Shown here one piece after another: positions 8,895-16,906 of a stretch of DNA of 64,000 bases (position 1 is the stretch's first letter; the number at the start of each line of letters is the position of its first letter). This DNA comes from UBA1765 sp045615885. Its GTDB lineage: Bacteria; Fibrobacterota; Fibrobacteria; Fibrobacterales; Fibrobacteraceae. Both the position numbers and the translations under genes were made by a program. The DNA is taken from contig JAZLFR010000044.1 in NCBI GenBank assembly GCA_045615885.1, forward strand, positions 61,723 to 125,722, written 5' to 3'. The notes under the pieces are model-generated. The model was not told the origin of the DNA. It was given only the letters and a program-made list of their open reading frames with translations, and ran no database searches.

Positions 8895-11024
8895 TTAGGC
8901 GCGAGCCTTGGCCTTGTCGCCATACTTCTTGATAAGTTCTTCCTGGATGTTGCGCGGAACCGGGAGGTACTTTGCAAATTCCATGGTGAATTCAGCCTTA
9001 CCCTGAGTCATGGAACGGAGGTCAGTTGCGTAACCGAACATTTCGGAAAGCGGAACTTCTGCAGTGATTGTGGTCATGCCGAGTTCTTCGCTTGTACCGA
9101 CGATGTTACCACGACGCTGGGAAACGTTACCAACAACGGAACCCTGGAATTCGGTCGGGGTCTGGATTTCAACCTTCATGATCGGTTCGAGGATCTGAGC
9201 GCCAGCCTTTTCGAAGGCTTCGCGGAATGCCATACGAGCTGCAACCTGGAAGGCCATATCAGAGGAGTCAACCGGGTGGAAAGCACCATCCTGAACGTCC
9301 ATTTCGATACCGACAACCGGGAAGCCGATCAAGGAACCAGCAGCCATGCAGCTCTGGAAGCCCTTGTCGCAAGACGGGATGTATTCCTTAGGAATGCGGC
9401 CGCCAACAACGGAGTTGACGAAGTTGTAAACCTTTTCCTGGTCGCCTTCGACAGCCATCGGACGCATTTCGCCGACAACCTTAGCGAACTGACCGGAACC
9501 ACCAGTCTGCTTCTTGTGGGTGTAGTCGAACTTGGCAGCGCGGGTAATGGTTTCGCGGTATGCAACCTGCGGAGCACCGGTCTGAACGTCTACACGGTAT
9601 TCACGACGCATACGTTCGATGTAAACGTCAAGGTGAAGTTCACCCATACCCTTGATGATGGTTTCGCCAGATTCCTTGTTAACTTCAACCTGGAATGTCG
9701 GGTCTTCCTTAGTGAAGCGGTTGAGGGCCTTGGACATGTTGTCGAGGTCATCACGGTTCTTTGCTTCAATAACGAGTTCGATAACCGGGTTCGGAACGTG
9801 CATGGAAGTCATGTTGTAGTGGTTCTTGCCATCGGTAAATGTTGTACCGGATGCGCAGTCGATACCGAACAATGCAACAATGTCGCCAGCACCAGCTTCA
9901 GTGATATCCACCATTTCGTCAGCATGCATACGAACGAGACGACCAACAGAAACCTTCTTGCCGGTTGCCATGTTGTAAATCATGTCGCCCTTCTTGATCT
10001 GACCCTGGTATACGCGGATGTAGGTCAACTGGCCATAGCGGTCGTTGACGAGCTTAAATGCGTAGCAAACGAGCGGTTCGTTGTCTTCGGACTTAAGAAC
10101 GACTTCGGCTTCGCCGTTGTCGATGTCGAGAGCAACGTTTTCAACTTCGGTCGGGTTCGGGAGGAAGTCGACAACACCGTCGAGGAGCTTCTGAACGCCG
10201 ATGTTCTTGTGAGCGGAGCCCATGAAGACCGGAGTGATTTCGAGGTCGATTGTAGCCTTGCGGATAGTTGCCTTGAGGAGGTTCTTGTCGATTTCGTCGA
10301 CGCCATAGAGACCTTCCATAGCCTTTTCCATAACTTCGTCGCTGTAGTCAGCGCAGCAGTCAACGAGCTTTTCGCGGTATTCGTTAGCCTGGTCAACGAG
10401 TTCGGCCGGGATATCCTTTTCGATCATATCGTCGCCGTTGTCGCCTTCGAAGTAGTAGGCCTTCATTTCGATAAGGTCAACCACGCCCTTAAGTTGGTCT
10501 TCAAGACCGATAGGGATCTGCATGACGCACGGCTTGTGGTTGAGCTTTTCCTTGAGCATAACTGCAACGCGGAGCGGGTTTGCACCGGAGCGGTCGCACT
10601 TGTTGACAAACACAACGCGCGGCACGTGGTAGCGGCGCATCTGGCGGTCAACGGTAATAGACTGGGACTGAACGCCTTCAACGCCTGTCAAAACGAGGAT
10701 AGCACCGTCAAGCACGCGGAGGGAGCGTTCCACTTCGATTGTGAAGTCAACGTGCCCCGGAGTATCGATGATGTTGATGGTGTCGGCTTCGCCGCTCTTT
10801 GTGTGGGTCCAGCTTGCGAATGTTGCAGCAGACTGAATGGTGATGCCGCGTTCGCGTTCGAGTTCCATGGAGTCCATCGTGGCACCGACGCCGTCTTTAC
10901 CACGAACTTCGTGGATAGCGTGAATACGCTTTGTGAAGTAGAGGATACGTTCGGTAAGGGTTGTCTTACCGGAGTCGATGTGTGCAGAAATACCAATATT
11001 TCTGTGAGTTGTGATGTTTTTCAT
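8895..11024 (-). CDS. fusA: Translation elongation factor G
   Basis: A GTPase of 709 residues that drives ribosomal translocation. The G1 loop is AHIDSGKTT at 14-22 and G3 is DTPGHVDF at 87-94; G4 appears as NKCD. The serine in G1, where most bacterial EF-G has alanine, is typical of the spd/mitochondrial EFG1 type as I recall it, so this may be an spdEFG1-like protein. It is a monocistronic unit away from the usual rpsL-rpsG-fusA-tuf string, with its own terminator. All five EF-G domains are covered. Confidence 0.95.
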   Translation of the reverse strand: MKNITTHRNIGISAHIDSGKTTLTERILYFTKRIHAIHEVRGKDGVGATMDSMELERERGITIQSAATFASWTHTKSGEADTINIIDTPGHVDFTIEVERSLRVLDGAILVLTGVEGVQSQSITVDRQMRRYHVPRVVFVNKCDRSGANPLRVAVMLKEKLNHKPCVMQIPIGLEDQLKGVVDLIEMKAYYFEGDNGDDMIEKDIPAELVDQANEYREKLVDCCADYSDEVMEKAMEGLYGVDEIDKNLLKATIRKATIDLEITPVFMGSAHKNIGVQKLLDGVVDFLPNPTEVENVALDIDNGEAEVVLKSEDNEPLVCYAFKLVNDRYGQLTYIRVYQGQIKKGDMIYNMATGKKVSVGRLVRMHADEMVDITEAGAGDIVALFGIDCASGTTFTDGKNHYNMTSMHVPNPVIELVIEAKNRDDLDNMSKALNRFTKEDPTFQVEVNKESGETIIKGMGELHLDVYIERMRREYRVDVQTGAPQVAYRETITRAAKFDYTHKKQTGGSGQFAKVVGEMRPMAVEGDQEKVYNFVNSVVGGRIPKEYIPSCDKGFQSCMAAGSLIGFPVVGIEMDVQDGAFHPVDSSDMAFQVAARMAFREAFEKAGAQILEPIMKVEIQTPTEFQGSVVGNVSQRRGNIVGTSEELGMTTITAEVPLSEMFGYATDLRSMTQGKAEFTMEFAKYLPVPRNIQEELIKKYGDKAKARA

Positions 11025-11185
11025 GATTTATTCCACAAATGGAGTTGATGTTAATTGAGTTTGCGCCCAAAGTTAGAAAAAAATTTCAATCTCTCAAGGG
11101 GACCTGGGGTAGTGGAGGGAGCTTATGAAGCGTAAATAGCTACCACATGGTTACTTTTTCTTAACAAATACTGACTTTTTGAGCA

Positions 11186-12100
11186 TTAATCTTTGTACAT
11201 TGCTGTACATTCTTCGAACTGTTCCATAAACCATTTTTTTAGGGTAGCAGGTTCAAGAATTTTAGCTTCCTTTAAAAATTGAGCAAAGTAATGCTTCGCC
11301 TGAATTTCTGTGCAGCTGAAAATGTATGTTCCATCGGCTTCGCGGTGCAAACATTTCGGCCTGTTCGTCACGATGTTTTCAAACATGCTTTCGCCAACCT
11401 TTGTCAGTTTGACTTTGACCGTCTTTCCGTAAGAAAGGTACGGGTCAAAATGCTCCTGGTAGGCTTCCATTCGCTTGCGAATGTTGTAGTCGGCCCAAAT
11501 GGGTGACTTGTTCTTTAAGTCGAGTGCCGTGTTTTGAACATGCGTAATTCGCAGTGTTCTAAAACATTCTAGCGGGTCGGAATGTTTGCCAGCATCGTAA
11601 ACCACCGCGTAGGCGCGGGCGAGGCTCGGCGAAAATGCGATGAAGCATGGAGTGCAAACGATTTTTTCGCCGCGGTAGTCCAAGGTCATTGGGACTTGCG
11701 AAGAAATGGCCTTACGTATGGCCGTGACTGCGTCGGAATGTATGAATAGTTCCCGCTGGCAGCGTGGCATGCTCACGTATTTTTCAAAATAGTACCGGCA
11801 AAGCGGCGCTGTTTTTAGGCCGTTCAGTTCAGCAAAGTTCAAAAAGCTGATGTTTGCTTGATAAAGGTTGAACTGCAACGGCTGCGTGTTTTTGTAAAGT
11901 TCTTGAGCCTGTAGCTTGTTTTCTGGTTCGTCCCAGAATTCATGCTGCCTTATGATAATGTTGCAGAGCTGGCCGATTGTGCGCAAGCCATAGTCCTTCT
12001 GGTCGATTTCGAGCTGTGTGCGCACGAAGCTCGATATGCTGACCTTGATTTTGGTGGATGGCTTTGGCTCAAAAAACATGTTGCCAAAATTAAAAACCAA
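11186..12100 (-). CDS. WYL-domain-like putative transcriptional regulator
   Basis: A 304-residue protein. Residues about 15-55 (KVSISSFVRTQLEI... GQLCNIII) read like a small ribbon-helix-helix or helix-turn-helix DNA-binding segment. The middle, roughly 120-190 (HSDAVTAIRKAISSQVPMTLDYRG... CTPCFIAFSPSLARAYAVVYD), has the pattern of a WYL ligand-binding domain, and the C-terminal part fits the WYL extension. No partner gene is close: fusA lies about 160 bp downstream and a FISUMP gene is divergent. The role could be autoregulation or a response to nucleotides, but that is conjecture. Confidence 0.55.
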   Translation of the reverse strand: MVFNFGNMFFEPKPSTKIKVSISSFVRTQLEIDQKDYGLRTIGQLCNIIIRQHEFWDEPENKLQAQELYKNTQPLQFNLYQANISFLNFAELNGLKTAPLCRYYFEKYVSMPRCQRELFIHSDAVTAIRKAISSQVPMTLDYRGEKIVCTPCFIAFSPSLARAYAVVYDAGKHSDPLECFRTLRITHVQNTALDLKNKSPIWADYNIRKRMEAYQEHFDPYLSYGKTVKVKLTKVGESMFENIVTNRPKCLHREADGTYIFSCTEIQAKHYFAQFLKEAKILEPATLKKWFMEQFEECTAMYKD

Positions 12101-12312
12101 CCTTGAAAAATAGAATGAACTTGAAAATTCTAAAAAAGTTCTTGATTTTGTATAGGAAATAGCCTATTTACTGAAATTTAATTAGTTTGTTTGTTTTTAA
12201 AGTTCCTATATCAAGAATAATGTGGAATTTTTTTTTGCAGATTGCGCTGTTTTGAAATGGAAAATTCTAGTTTCAGCTTGTAAAAAAAATAAAATTACGC
12301 AAGGAGTGTTGC

Positions 12313-13287
12313 ATGCAGTGCTATAAATGCAAAAAAGATCTTGATTTCGCAGCCGATATTTTGGCAAATTTTGTTGCCTGCCCTTATTGTGGTTCGTTTC
12401 TAAAGAATTTGTTGCCGATTGAGCCTGGTTCTGTTGCAGAAAAATTGCAGCAGACCATGGATGATTTTGGTGGTGCCGAAATTTTTTCTGAAGAAAATTG
12501 CAACAGGTTGCAAAAAATACTGCGCTCATGGTCAGCTCCGTTTGATGATGCCCGCGATAAGCTTTTGATAGCCTCCATCAGGAAGATTCCCCAACGTCTG
12601 TATGCTGCTGTGGAAATTCCAGAAAAAGAACAGCTGCGGGAAGTTTTTGACTGCGAAGATTCCTTAAAAAGCATGGGCCTCTCTGCTGAAGTTGCAGAAG
12701 AAATTGTCAGCTGGTTTGTTGCCATTTTTAAAATTTCGGCCAAAATAAAGCAGAAACCCGTAATCAAAAAAATTATGGGGAGTGTAACTCATGTATGGGG
12801 TAGAAAAAAAAGTACTTACCCAACATGCCAAATTGGGAATTTGATATGGTTTGCTAAAAATTTGGAAGATCATATTCCGTATAGTGAAGATCGCACTTGT
12901 AATATAGAAATCGCAGGACGATATTATGATTTCTCTGACGCAGCTAACAACGCTCCGGAAGGTTGGCGTTTGCCTTCGAGAAAAGATTTTTTAGATACTT
13001 TTGAGTACATAAAATCATTGGGGCTTGATGTGGGAACCTCTTTGAAAGCCAAAACAAACTGGTCAGGAACTGGTTGTAAAGGGACCGATGATTTTGGCTA
13101 TTCTGTGTTCCCTTCCTTATACGATGATACATCGAATGAAGAAAAAATACGGCTATGGACTTCCTCAAAAATCAATTCCGATTCTGTTTATATAGTGACC
13201 TTTTCTGCTGATTCTAATGATTATAGCATAGAAGAATCACCAATTGATGGGTATATTCGTTGTGTACGCTATGTGAAGGACGCTTGA
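12313..13287 (+). CDS. Cytosolic FISUMP-domain protein with N-terminal zinc ribbon
   Basis: A 324-residue protein lacking a signal peptide. The N-terminus has two cysteine pairs, C3/C6 and C23/C26, forming a zinc ribbon. The C-terminal part, from about 170 on, follows the FISUMP (Fibrobacter succinogenes major paralogous) pattern: IGNLIWFAKNL, APEGWRLPSRKDF, DDFGYSVFPS, LWTSS and a terminal IRCVRYVK. FISUMP domains usually sit on secreted lipoproteins, so an intracellular copy with a zinc ribbon is unusual. It starts a tight plus-strand run with the zinc-finger miniprotein and the DUF3990 pair. The function is unknown. Confidence 0.75.
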   Translation: MQCYKCKKDLDFAADILANFVACPYCGSFLKNLLPIEPGSVAEKLQQTMDDFGGAEIFSEENCNRLQKILRSWSAPFDDARDKLLIASIRKIPQRLYAAVEIPEKEQLREVFDCEDSLKSMGLSAEVAEEIVSWFVAIFKISAKIKQKPVIKKIMGSVTHVWGRKKSTYPTCQIGNLIWFAKNLEDHIPYSEDRTCNIEIAGRYYDFSDAANNAPEGWRLPSRKDFLDTFEYIKSLGLDVGTSLKAKTNWSGTGCKGTDDFGYSVFPSLYDDTSNEEKIRLWTSSKINSDSVYIVTFSADSNDYSIEESPIDGYIRCVRYVKDA

Positions 13288-13301
13288 TTTAGAGTATTGT
13301 C

Positions 13302-13538
13302 ATGGCAAAATTCTATTGCAAATTCTGTGGTATTTCTTACCCTACGGTAAGGGCGCTGACGATGTCGCCGTGCGCGCGCCACCCGGTAAAGGGGAGCCGC
13401 CATGTACTCTACGAAGGCACAGAAAAGTCTCGCTATACTTGCAAGTTTTGCGGGCAAATGTACCCGACGATTTTAATGATGTCTATGGCTGCATGCCCGA
13501 GGCACCCCGAAAAAGGGCACCACGAACCGGCACTGTAA
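13302..13538 (+). CDS. Tandem zinc-finger miniprotein (two CKFCG...CxRH units)
   Basis: A 78-residue protein made of two copies of one unit: Y-x-CKFCG-x2-YPT-x9-C-x-RHP-x-KG. Candidate zinc ligands are C6, C9, C24, H27 and C47, C50, C65, H68. The copies start about 41 residues apart and are joined by HVLYEGTEKSRY. I recall similar short repeat proteins in Bacteroidetes but cannot name a family. The gene begins 14 bp after the FISUMP gene and ends 19 bp before a DUF3990 gene. Nucleic-acid or protein binding are both possible. Confidence 0.7.
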   Translation: MAKFYCKFCGISYPTVRALTMSPCARHPVKGSRHVLYEGTEKSRYTCKFCGQMYPTILMMSMAACPRHPEKGHHEPAL

Positions 13539-13557
13539 TTTTTATTATATTGTAATC

Positions 13558-14010
13558 ATGTTCATTTTTCATGGTTCTAGCGTTGTTGTAGAAAATCCAG
13601 AGATTCGTGTGGCTGGCTACACGAAGGATTTTGGTTATGGTTTTTATTGCACGCAGATTGAAAAACAGGCACAGCGTTGGGCAATTACGAAAAGAAATCC
13701 TCATATAGTTTGCGTTTACGAGTATTCTGGCGCTAAAAACTTGAATGAGAAAAAATTCCCAGAGATGTCTGATGAGTGGCTAGATTTTGTTGCAGCCTGT
13801 AGGTCAGGTGAACCGCACAATTTTGATATTGTTGAAGGCCCTATGGCTGATGATGAAATTTGGGATTATGTGGAAGATTTCTTGATGGGACGGATTAGTC
13901 GTGCCGCATTTTGGGAGTTAGCCAAATTCAAACATCCTACGCATCAGATTCTTTTTTGCAATGATGTTGCTCTTAAAACGCTTAAATTTATCAGGAGTTA
14001 TGAATTATGA
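13558..14010 (+). CDS. DUF3990-family protein, copy 1 (ADP-ribosyltransferase-like)
   Basis: A 150-residue protein matching the DUF3990 pattern: FHGS with H5 near the N-terminus, KDFGYGFYCT (23-32) with Y30, WLDFV and the conserved IVEGPMADD (91-99) with E93. H, Y and E in this order recall the H-Y-E triad of ADP-ribosyltransferases, the fold usually suggested for DUF3990. Its last codon overlaps the start of the next gene by four bases (ATGA), the spacing typical of two-gene toxin-antitoxin or effector pairs. A diverged copy of the whole pair sits at 22371-23256. Toxin activity is not shown by sequence alone. Confidence 0.7.
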   Translation: MFIFHGSSVVVENPEIRVAGYTKDFGYGFYCTQIEKQAQRWAITKRNPHIVCVYEYSGAKNLNEKKFPEMSDEWLDFVAACRSGEPHNFDIVEGPMADDEIWDYVEDFLMGRISRAAFWELAKFKHPTHQILFCNDVALKTLKFIRSYEL

Positions 14011-14477
14011 AGAATATTTACTTCCCTGATGAAGAAATTACGTTTAATGATGTGTTTTTTGTGTGCTACATGATTGAACGTACTGCGCGTTTTTTGAAAC
14101 AGCGTAATCTGTATGTGGTTCAAAAAATAGCCAAGAGTGGATTGGAACGTCAGTTGTCAATTGCTCAAAGTTTGCATTGCTTGAACCCGGAACAAGTTGT
14201 TGACGAATGGATTTCTGAATATAATTTGGAACCAGGTTCTTTTGATATTACAAAAGTGGATTCCCGTTTTACAGACAAAGTTCCTACGGATTTGCAAATG
14301 GGCAAGGTCTATGCTCGCTTGGTTGAAACTGTTGCCGGTAAGGCTGCAGATTTTGCTACGACAATCATGAGCGTCTATAAATCTCCGATTTGTGAATTTA
14401 TAGACAACTACAATTCCAGTGCTTACTATGAGCCTAGCCCGGTGATTGCAAAAGCATTTTACTCTGGTGAATTTTAA
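14007..14477 (+). CDS. DUF3990 partner protein, copy 1 (DUF3791-like N-terminal half)
   Basis: A 156-residue protein translated from an ATG that overlaps the DUF3990 stop. The first half (DVFFVCYMIERTARFL... SIAQSLHCLNPEQVVDEWI) resembles the short DUF3791 proteins that often accompany DUF3990, while the C-terminal half, about 80-156, is extra. It is homologous over its full length to the protein at 22819-23256 (shared RNL-VVQ, a histidine-cysteine pair, the VxD helix, FD). It is likely the partner or antidote of the upstream protein. A strong terminator follows. Confidence 0.6.
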   Translation: MKNIYFPDEEITFNDVFFVCYMIERTARFLKQRNLYVVQKIAKSGLERQLSIAQSLHCLNPEQVVDEWISEYNLEPGSFDITKVDSRFTDKVPTDLQMGKVYARLVETVAGKAADFATTIMSVYKSPICEFIDNYNSSAYYEPSPVIAKAFYSGEF

Positions 14478-14487
14478 ATACAAAATG

Positions 14488-14513
14488 CCCCTCAATTTAT
14501 TGAGGGGTTCTTC
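14488..14513 (+). terminator. Terminator between convergent genes
   Basis: An 8-bp stem CCCCTCAA / TTGAGGGG with a TTTA loop is followed by TTCTTCT. It ends the FISUMP to DUF3990 run and may serve the opposing EcsC-like operon too. Confidence 0.75.
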
Positions 14514-15157
14514 TATGTCCCTTCTTCGTTAGGGACTTCTACATTCGTAATGTCATTTTCTGGCGGCAACTGTTCCACTTTTTCGGCGGCGAGTGCCTTG
14601 AAATAGGTGACCGCCGTCTTGCCGACTTCGCGCGTGTCGTAGGCTGCGTAGGCCCCGCTTGCAACTGCGCCGAGCAATGGCACTGCGCGGGCGGCTGTTT
14701 TGCCGATGAGCTTTGAAGACTGCTGCACTCCGATCTTTTTCAAGATGTTCTGCAAAACGGTGAGGGAAACTTTCTGCGTAATCATGCGTGAACCGGTGCG
14801 CACGAGCGTGTCGCGCAAAAGCTGTGCTGCGCTGTGGCGGAACAGGCACCAGACCATTGCTTCGCGGTTGAGCAGCGCAATTTTGCCGTAGGCTGCGGCA
14901 ATGTCTGCTACAAGCTGCGACTGGATTTTCCAGATTGTGGCAAGGTCGGGGAGTGCTGTGAGCACGCCTGCAAAACCACCTGGCACAGAGAGCGTGGCGC
15001 TTACGCCTGCAGCCTTGAGCATAGCCTTGTTGATTAGCTGTCTTGTGCGGTCTTCCGGGTCGGCAGCTGGCTTTACTGAACTTTCAGGAATGTCCGTTAC
15101 GATGTCGAACAACAGACGGCCACTGGCTTCTTTCAAATGTTCAAGCTTTTTACCCAT
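14513..15157 (-). CDS. EcsC-like protein
   Basis: A 214-residue protein with a glycine-rich hydrophobic segment (GVSATLSVPGGFAGVLTALPDL, about 51-72) followed by TIWKIQSQLVADIAAAYGK. That combination is reminiscent of the EcsC family of membrane-associated proteins, whose role is poorly defined. A second hydrophobic segment, AVPLLGAVASGAYAAYD, lies near 163-179. It is the last gene of the map operon, starting 3 bp after the 85-residue protein stops. Family assignment is by eye and moderate. Confidence 0.5.
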   Translation of the reverse strand: MGKKLEHLKEASGRLLFDIVTDIPESSVKPAADPEDRTRQLINKAMLKAAGVSATLSVPGGFAGVLTALPDLATIWKIQSQLVADIAAAYGKIALLNREAMVWCLFRHSAAQLLRDTLVRTGSRMITQKVSLTVLQNILKKIGVQQSSKLIGKTAARAVPLLGAVASGAYAAYDTREVGKTAVTYFKALAAEKVEQLPPENDITNVEVPNEEGT

Positions 15158-15160
15158 AAG

Positions 15161-15418
15161 TTACCCCAAAAATTTTTCAAGCAGGTCTTGGAATTTTTCA
15201 AAGCCGAATTCAAGATTGTTGTATTTTGTCAAGCCGAGCACCTCCTGGATCCAGGCTGTTTCGGAGGCAATCTTGAATTTCATTTTGCCATCTACAAAGA
15301 AGTAGTCGGCAGAAAGTCTGATAGGCTTTTCTTCGCCGTTGATTTTTACTTCGGCAAAGATCTTGTGCACTTCCGGGTTGATTTCTACGCGGCAAACTTT
15401 GAGCAATTGTTCGTTCAT
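15161..15418 (-). CDS. Small conserved-looking protein, paralogue of the gene at 15430
   Basis: An 85-residue protein without signal peptide or membrane segment. It resembles the protein encoded just upstream: LKVCRVE...FAEVKINGEE...ADYFFVDGK here against QRICTVQ...FAAEVVLKGE...AEYDVCGN there. A beta-rich fold is likely from the alternating hydrophobics. It lies 11 bp from its paralogue and 3 bp from the EcsC-like gene, so the three are probably co-transcribed with map. No function can be named. Confidence 0.6.
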   Translation of the reverse strand: MNEQLLKVCRVEINPEVHKIFAEVKINGEEKPIRLSADYFFVDGKMKFKIASETAWIQEVLGLTKYNNLEFGFEKFQDLLEKFLG

Positions 15419-15429
15419 AAAAATCCCCT

Positions 15430-15753
15430 TTAGAGCATGAACTTTGCGATGGTTGCAAAGACCGGGTTTTCAAGAGAAATGGAGCAGTTTTCTGGGTAGT
15501 TCGCGATGTAGAAATCGGCAACTGCCTTCATCCATGGCCTGCTGCATTCCTTTAGGCTGCGGAGCACGATCGTGTTGCCGCAAACATCGTATTCGGCCAC
15601 GATGCTTGTAGAGAATGTTTCGCCTTTCAAAACGACTTCGGCTGCAAATTCGCGCTTGTCGCTATCGAGGTTTACCGACTGCACCGTGCAAATGCGCTGT
15701 ACGAGCGGTATAGCGTTTGCAGCCTTTTGAATTGCCCAGTTTGCAAAACCCAT
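15430..15753 (-). CDS. Small conserved-looking protein, paralogue of the gene at 15161
   Basis: A 107-residue protein. The start ATG follows the map stop codon by one base (TAACATG), so translation is probably coupled to map. Residues about 18-60 align by eye with the 85-residue protein downstream, and the C-terminus adds WMKAVADFYIANYPENC. Side-by-side paralogues suggest tandem duplication. I do not recognise the family. Confidence 0.6.
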   Translation of the reverse strand: MGFANWAIQKAANAIPLVQRICTVQSVNLDSDKREFAAEVVLKGETFSTSIVAEYDVCGNTIVLRSLKECSRPWMKAVADFYIANYPENCSISLENPVFATIAKFML

Positions 15754-15754
15754 G

Positions 15755-16516
15755 TTACCTCGGGAGTGTCAAAATTTCAATGCCGTCCTTGGTCTTTACC
15801 ACGGTGTGTTCCCACTGTGCAGATAGGGAGCCATCGCGGGTGACTGCGGTCCAGCCATCGGCAAGCGTCTTGGTGTGCGGCTTGCCTACGTTGATCATCG
15901 GTTCGACTGTGAACACATGGCCGACTTCGATGAGCGGGAGCCTTGCGCCCGTTGCAAAGTGATAGACTGTCGGCTCTTCGTGGAAACCGCGCCCGATGCC
16001 GTGGCCGCAGTAGTCTTCGACTACGCTAAAGCCGTGCTCGTCAGCGATGTCCTGGATTACATTGCCAATGTCAGAGTAGCGGGAACCTGCTTTGCCTGCA
16101 GCTTCAATGCCAGCATCCATGCATTCGCGAGCGCAGTCAACGACTTCGCGGGCTTCGCGGTTTGGCTTGCCAGCGTAGAACATGGCGCTTGTGTCGCCGT
16201 GGTAGCCGTTCAAGATGGAGGTGATGTCGATGTTTACGATGTCGCCGTCCTTGAGAATAGTCTGTTCGCTTGGAATGCCGTGGCAAATAACATCGTTGAT
16301 GCTTATGCAGGCATAACGTGGGTAGCCGTGGTAGCCCATGCATGCAGAGATGCCGCCATGCTTCTTGGTGTATTCGCCAATGAATTCGTCAATTTCCAAG
16401 GTGCAAACGCCCGGCTTCACCATTTCGCCTGCGCGAATGAGTGTTTCGGCGGCAAGTGCGCCTGCGTCGCGGATAAGTTCAATTTCTTTAGCTGTCTTAA
16501 CTTTAATGCGTGCCAT
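15755..16516 (-). CDS. map: Methionine aminopeptidase, type I
   Basis: Removes the initiator methionine from nascent proteins in the cytoplasm. The five metal ligands of the pita-bread fold are visible: D97 (VNIDIT), D108 (GYHGDTSAMF), a histidine in CGHGIGRGFHEEP, a glutamate in TVEPMI and the late glutamate in WEHTVV; H79 in ICHGIP is the substrate-binding histidine. The frame extends 12 codons further upstream, but I chose the ATG at 16516 because AAGGT lies about 10 bases before it and MARIKVKTAKEI is a normal N-terminus. The product is 253 residues. It heads an operon with two small paralogues and an EcsC-like gene. Confidence 0.93.
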   Translation of the reverse strand: MARIKVKTAKEIELIRDAGALAAETLIRAGEMVKPGVCTLEIDEFIGEYTKKHGGISACMGYHGYPRYACISINDVICHGIPSEQTILKDGDIVNIDITSILNGYHGDTSAMFYAGKPNREAREVVDCARECMDAGIEAAGKAGSRYSDIGNVIQDIADEHGFSVVEDYCGHGIGRGFHEEPTVYHFATGARLPLIEVGHVFTVEPMINVGKPHTKTLADGWTAVTRDGSLSAQWEHTVVKTKDGIEILTLPR

Positions 16517-16552
16517 TATGTTTACCTTGTTGCTTTCAATATTTAGATGCAA

Positions 16553-16905
16553 GAGAGAGGACAGAGGACAGAGAACAGAGGACAGAGAACAGAAGGAAGA
16601 CGTAAGATGGAAGACGGAAGTTAGTAACTAATAACTAATTCTTTAGAGACTAGGTTCTAGAAACTAGAGACTAGAAACGCACATTTACATTCACTAACCC
16701 CTAGATCCTAAATCCTAATCACTAATTCTGCATTCTGAATTAAAAATACTCTCGTCTCTAGTCTCTCGTCTTTCGTCTAACACTGGAAAACACCAATCTC
16801 TAGATCCTAACCCCTATACCCTAGACCCAGAACCCTACACCTTAAGCACTGGAAAATAAAATTCCTTTCGTCTCTCGTCTGTAGGGCCAAAGGCCCGTTC
16901 TCTCG
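16553..16905 (+). repeat. Composite intergenic repeat, copy A
   Basis: About 350 bp without a gene, filled by short repeated words. In + order: heptamers of the type GAGGACA/GAGAACA (16556-16605); an 87-nt core (16611-16697) matching the reverse complement of 29645-29731 with one mismatch; CCTA-rich words (CTAGATCCTAA, CCCCTATACCCTA); and CTCTCGTC words around the hairpin GGGCC AAA GGCCC at 16884-16896. The heptamer end faces the map start. The core also recurs in part at 63778-63820. Confidence 0.85.
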
Positions 16906-16906
16906 T

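Noticed and set aside
9276..11048. Long plus-strand frame of 590 codons opposite fusA
   Set aside because: EF-G motifs are on the minus strand; this frame arises from the codon bias of fusA.
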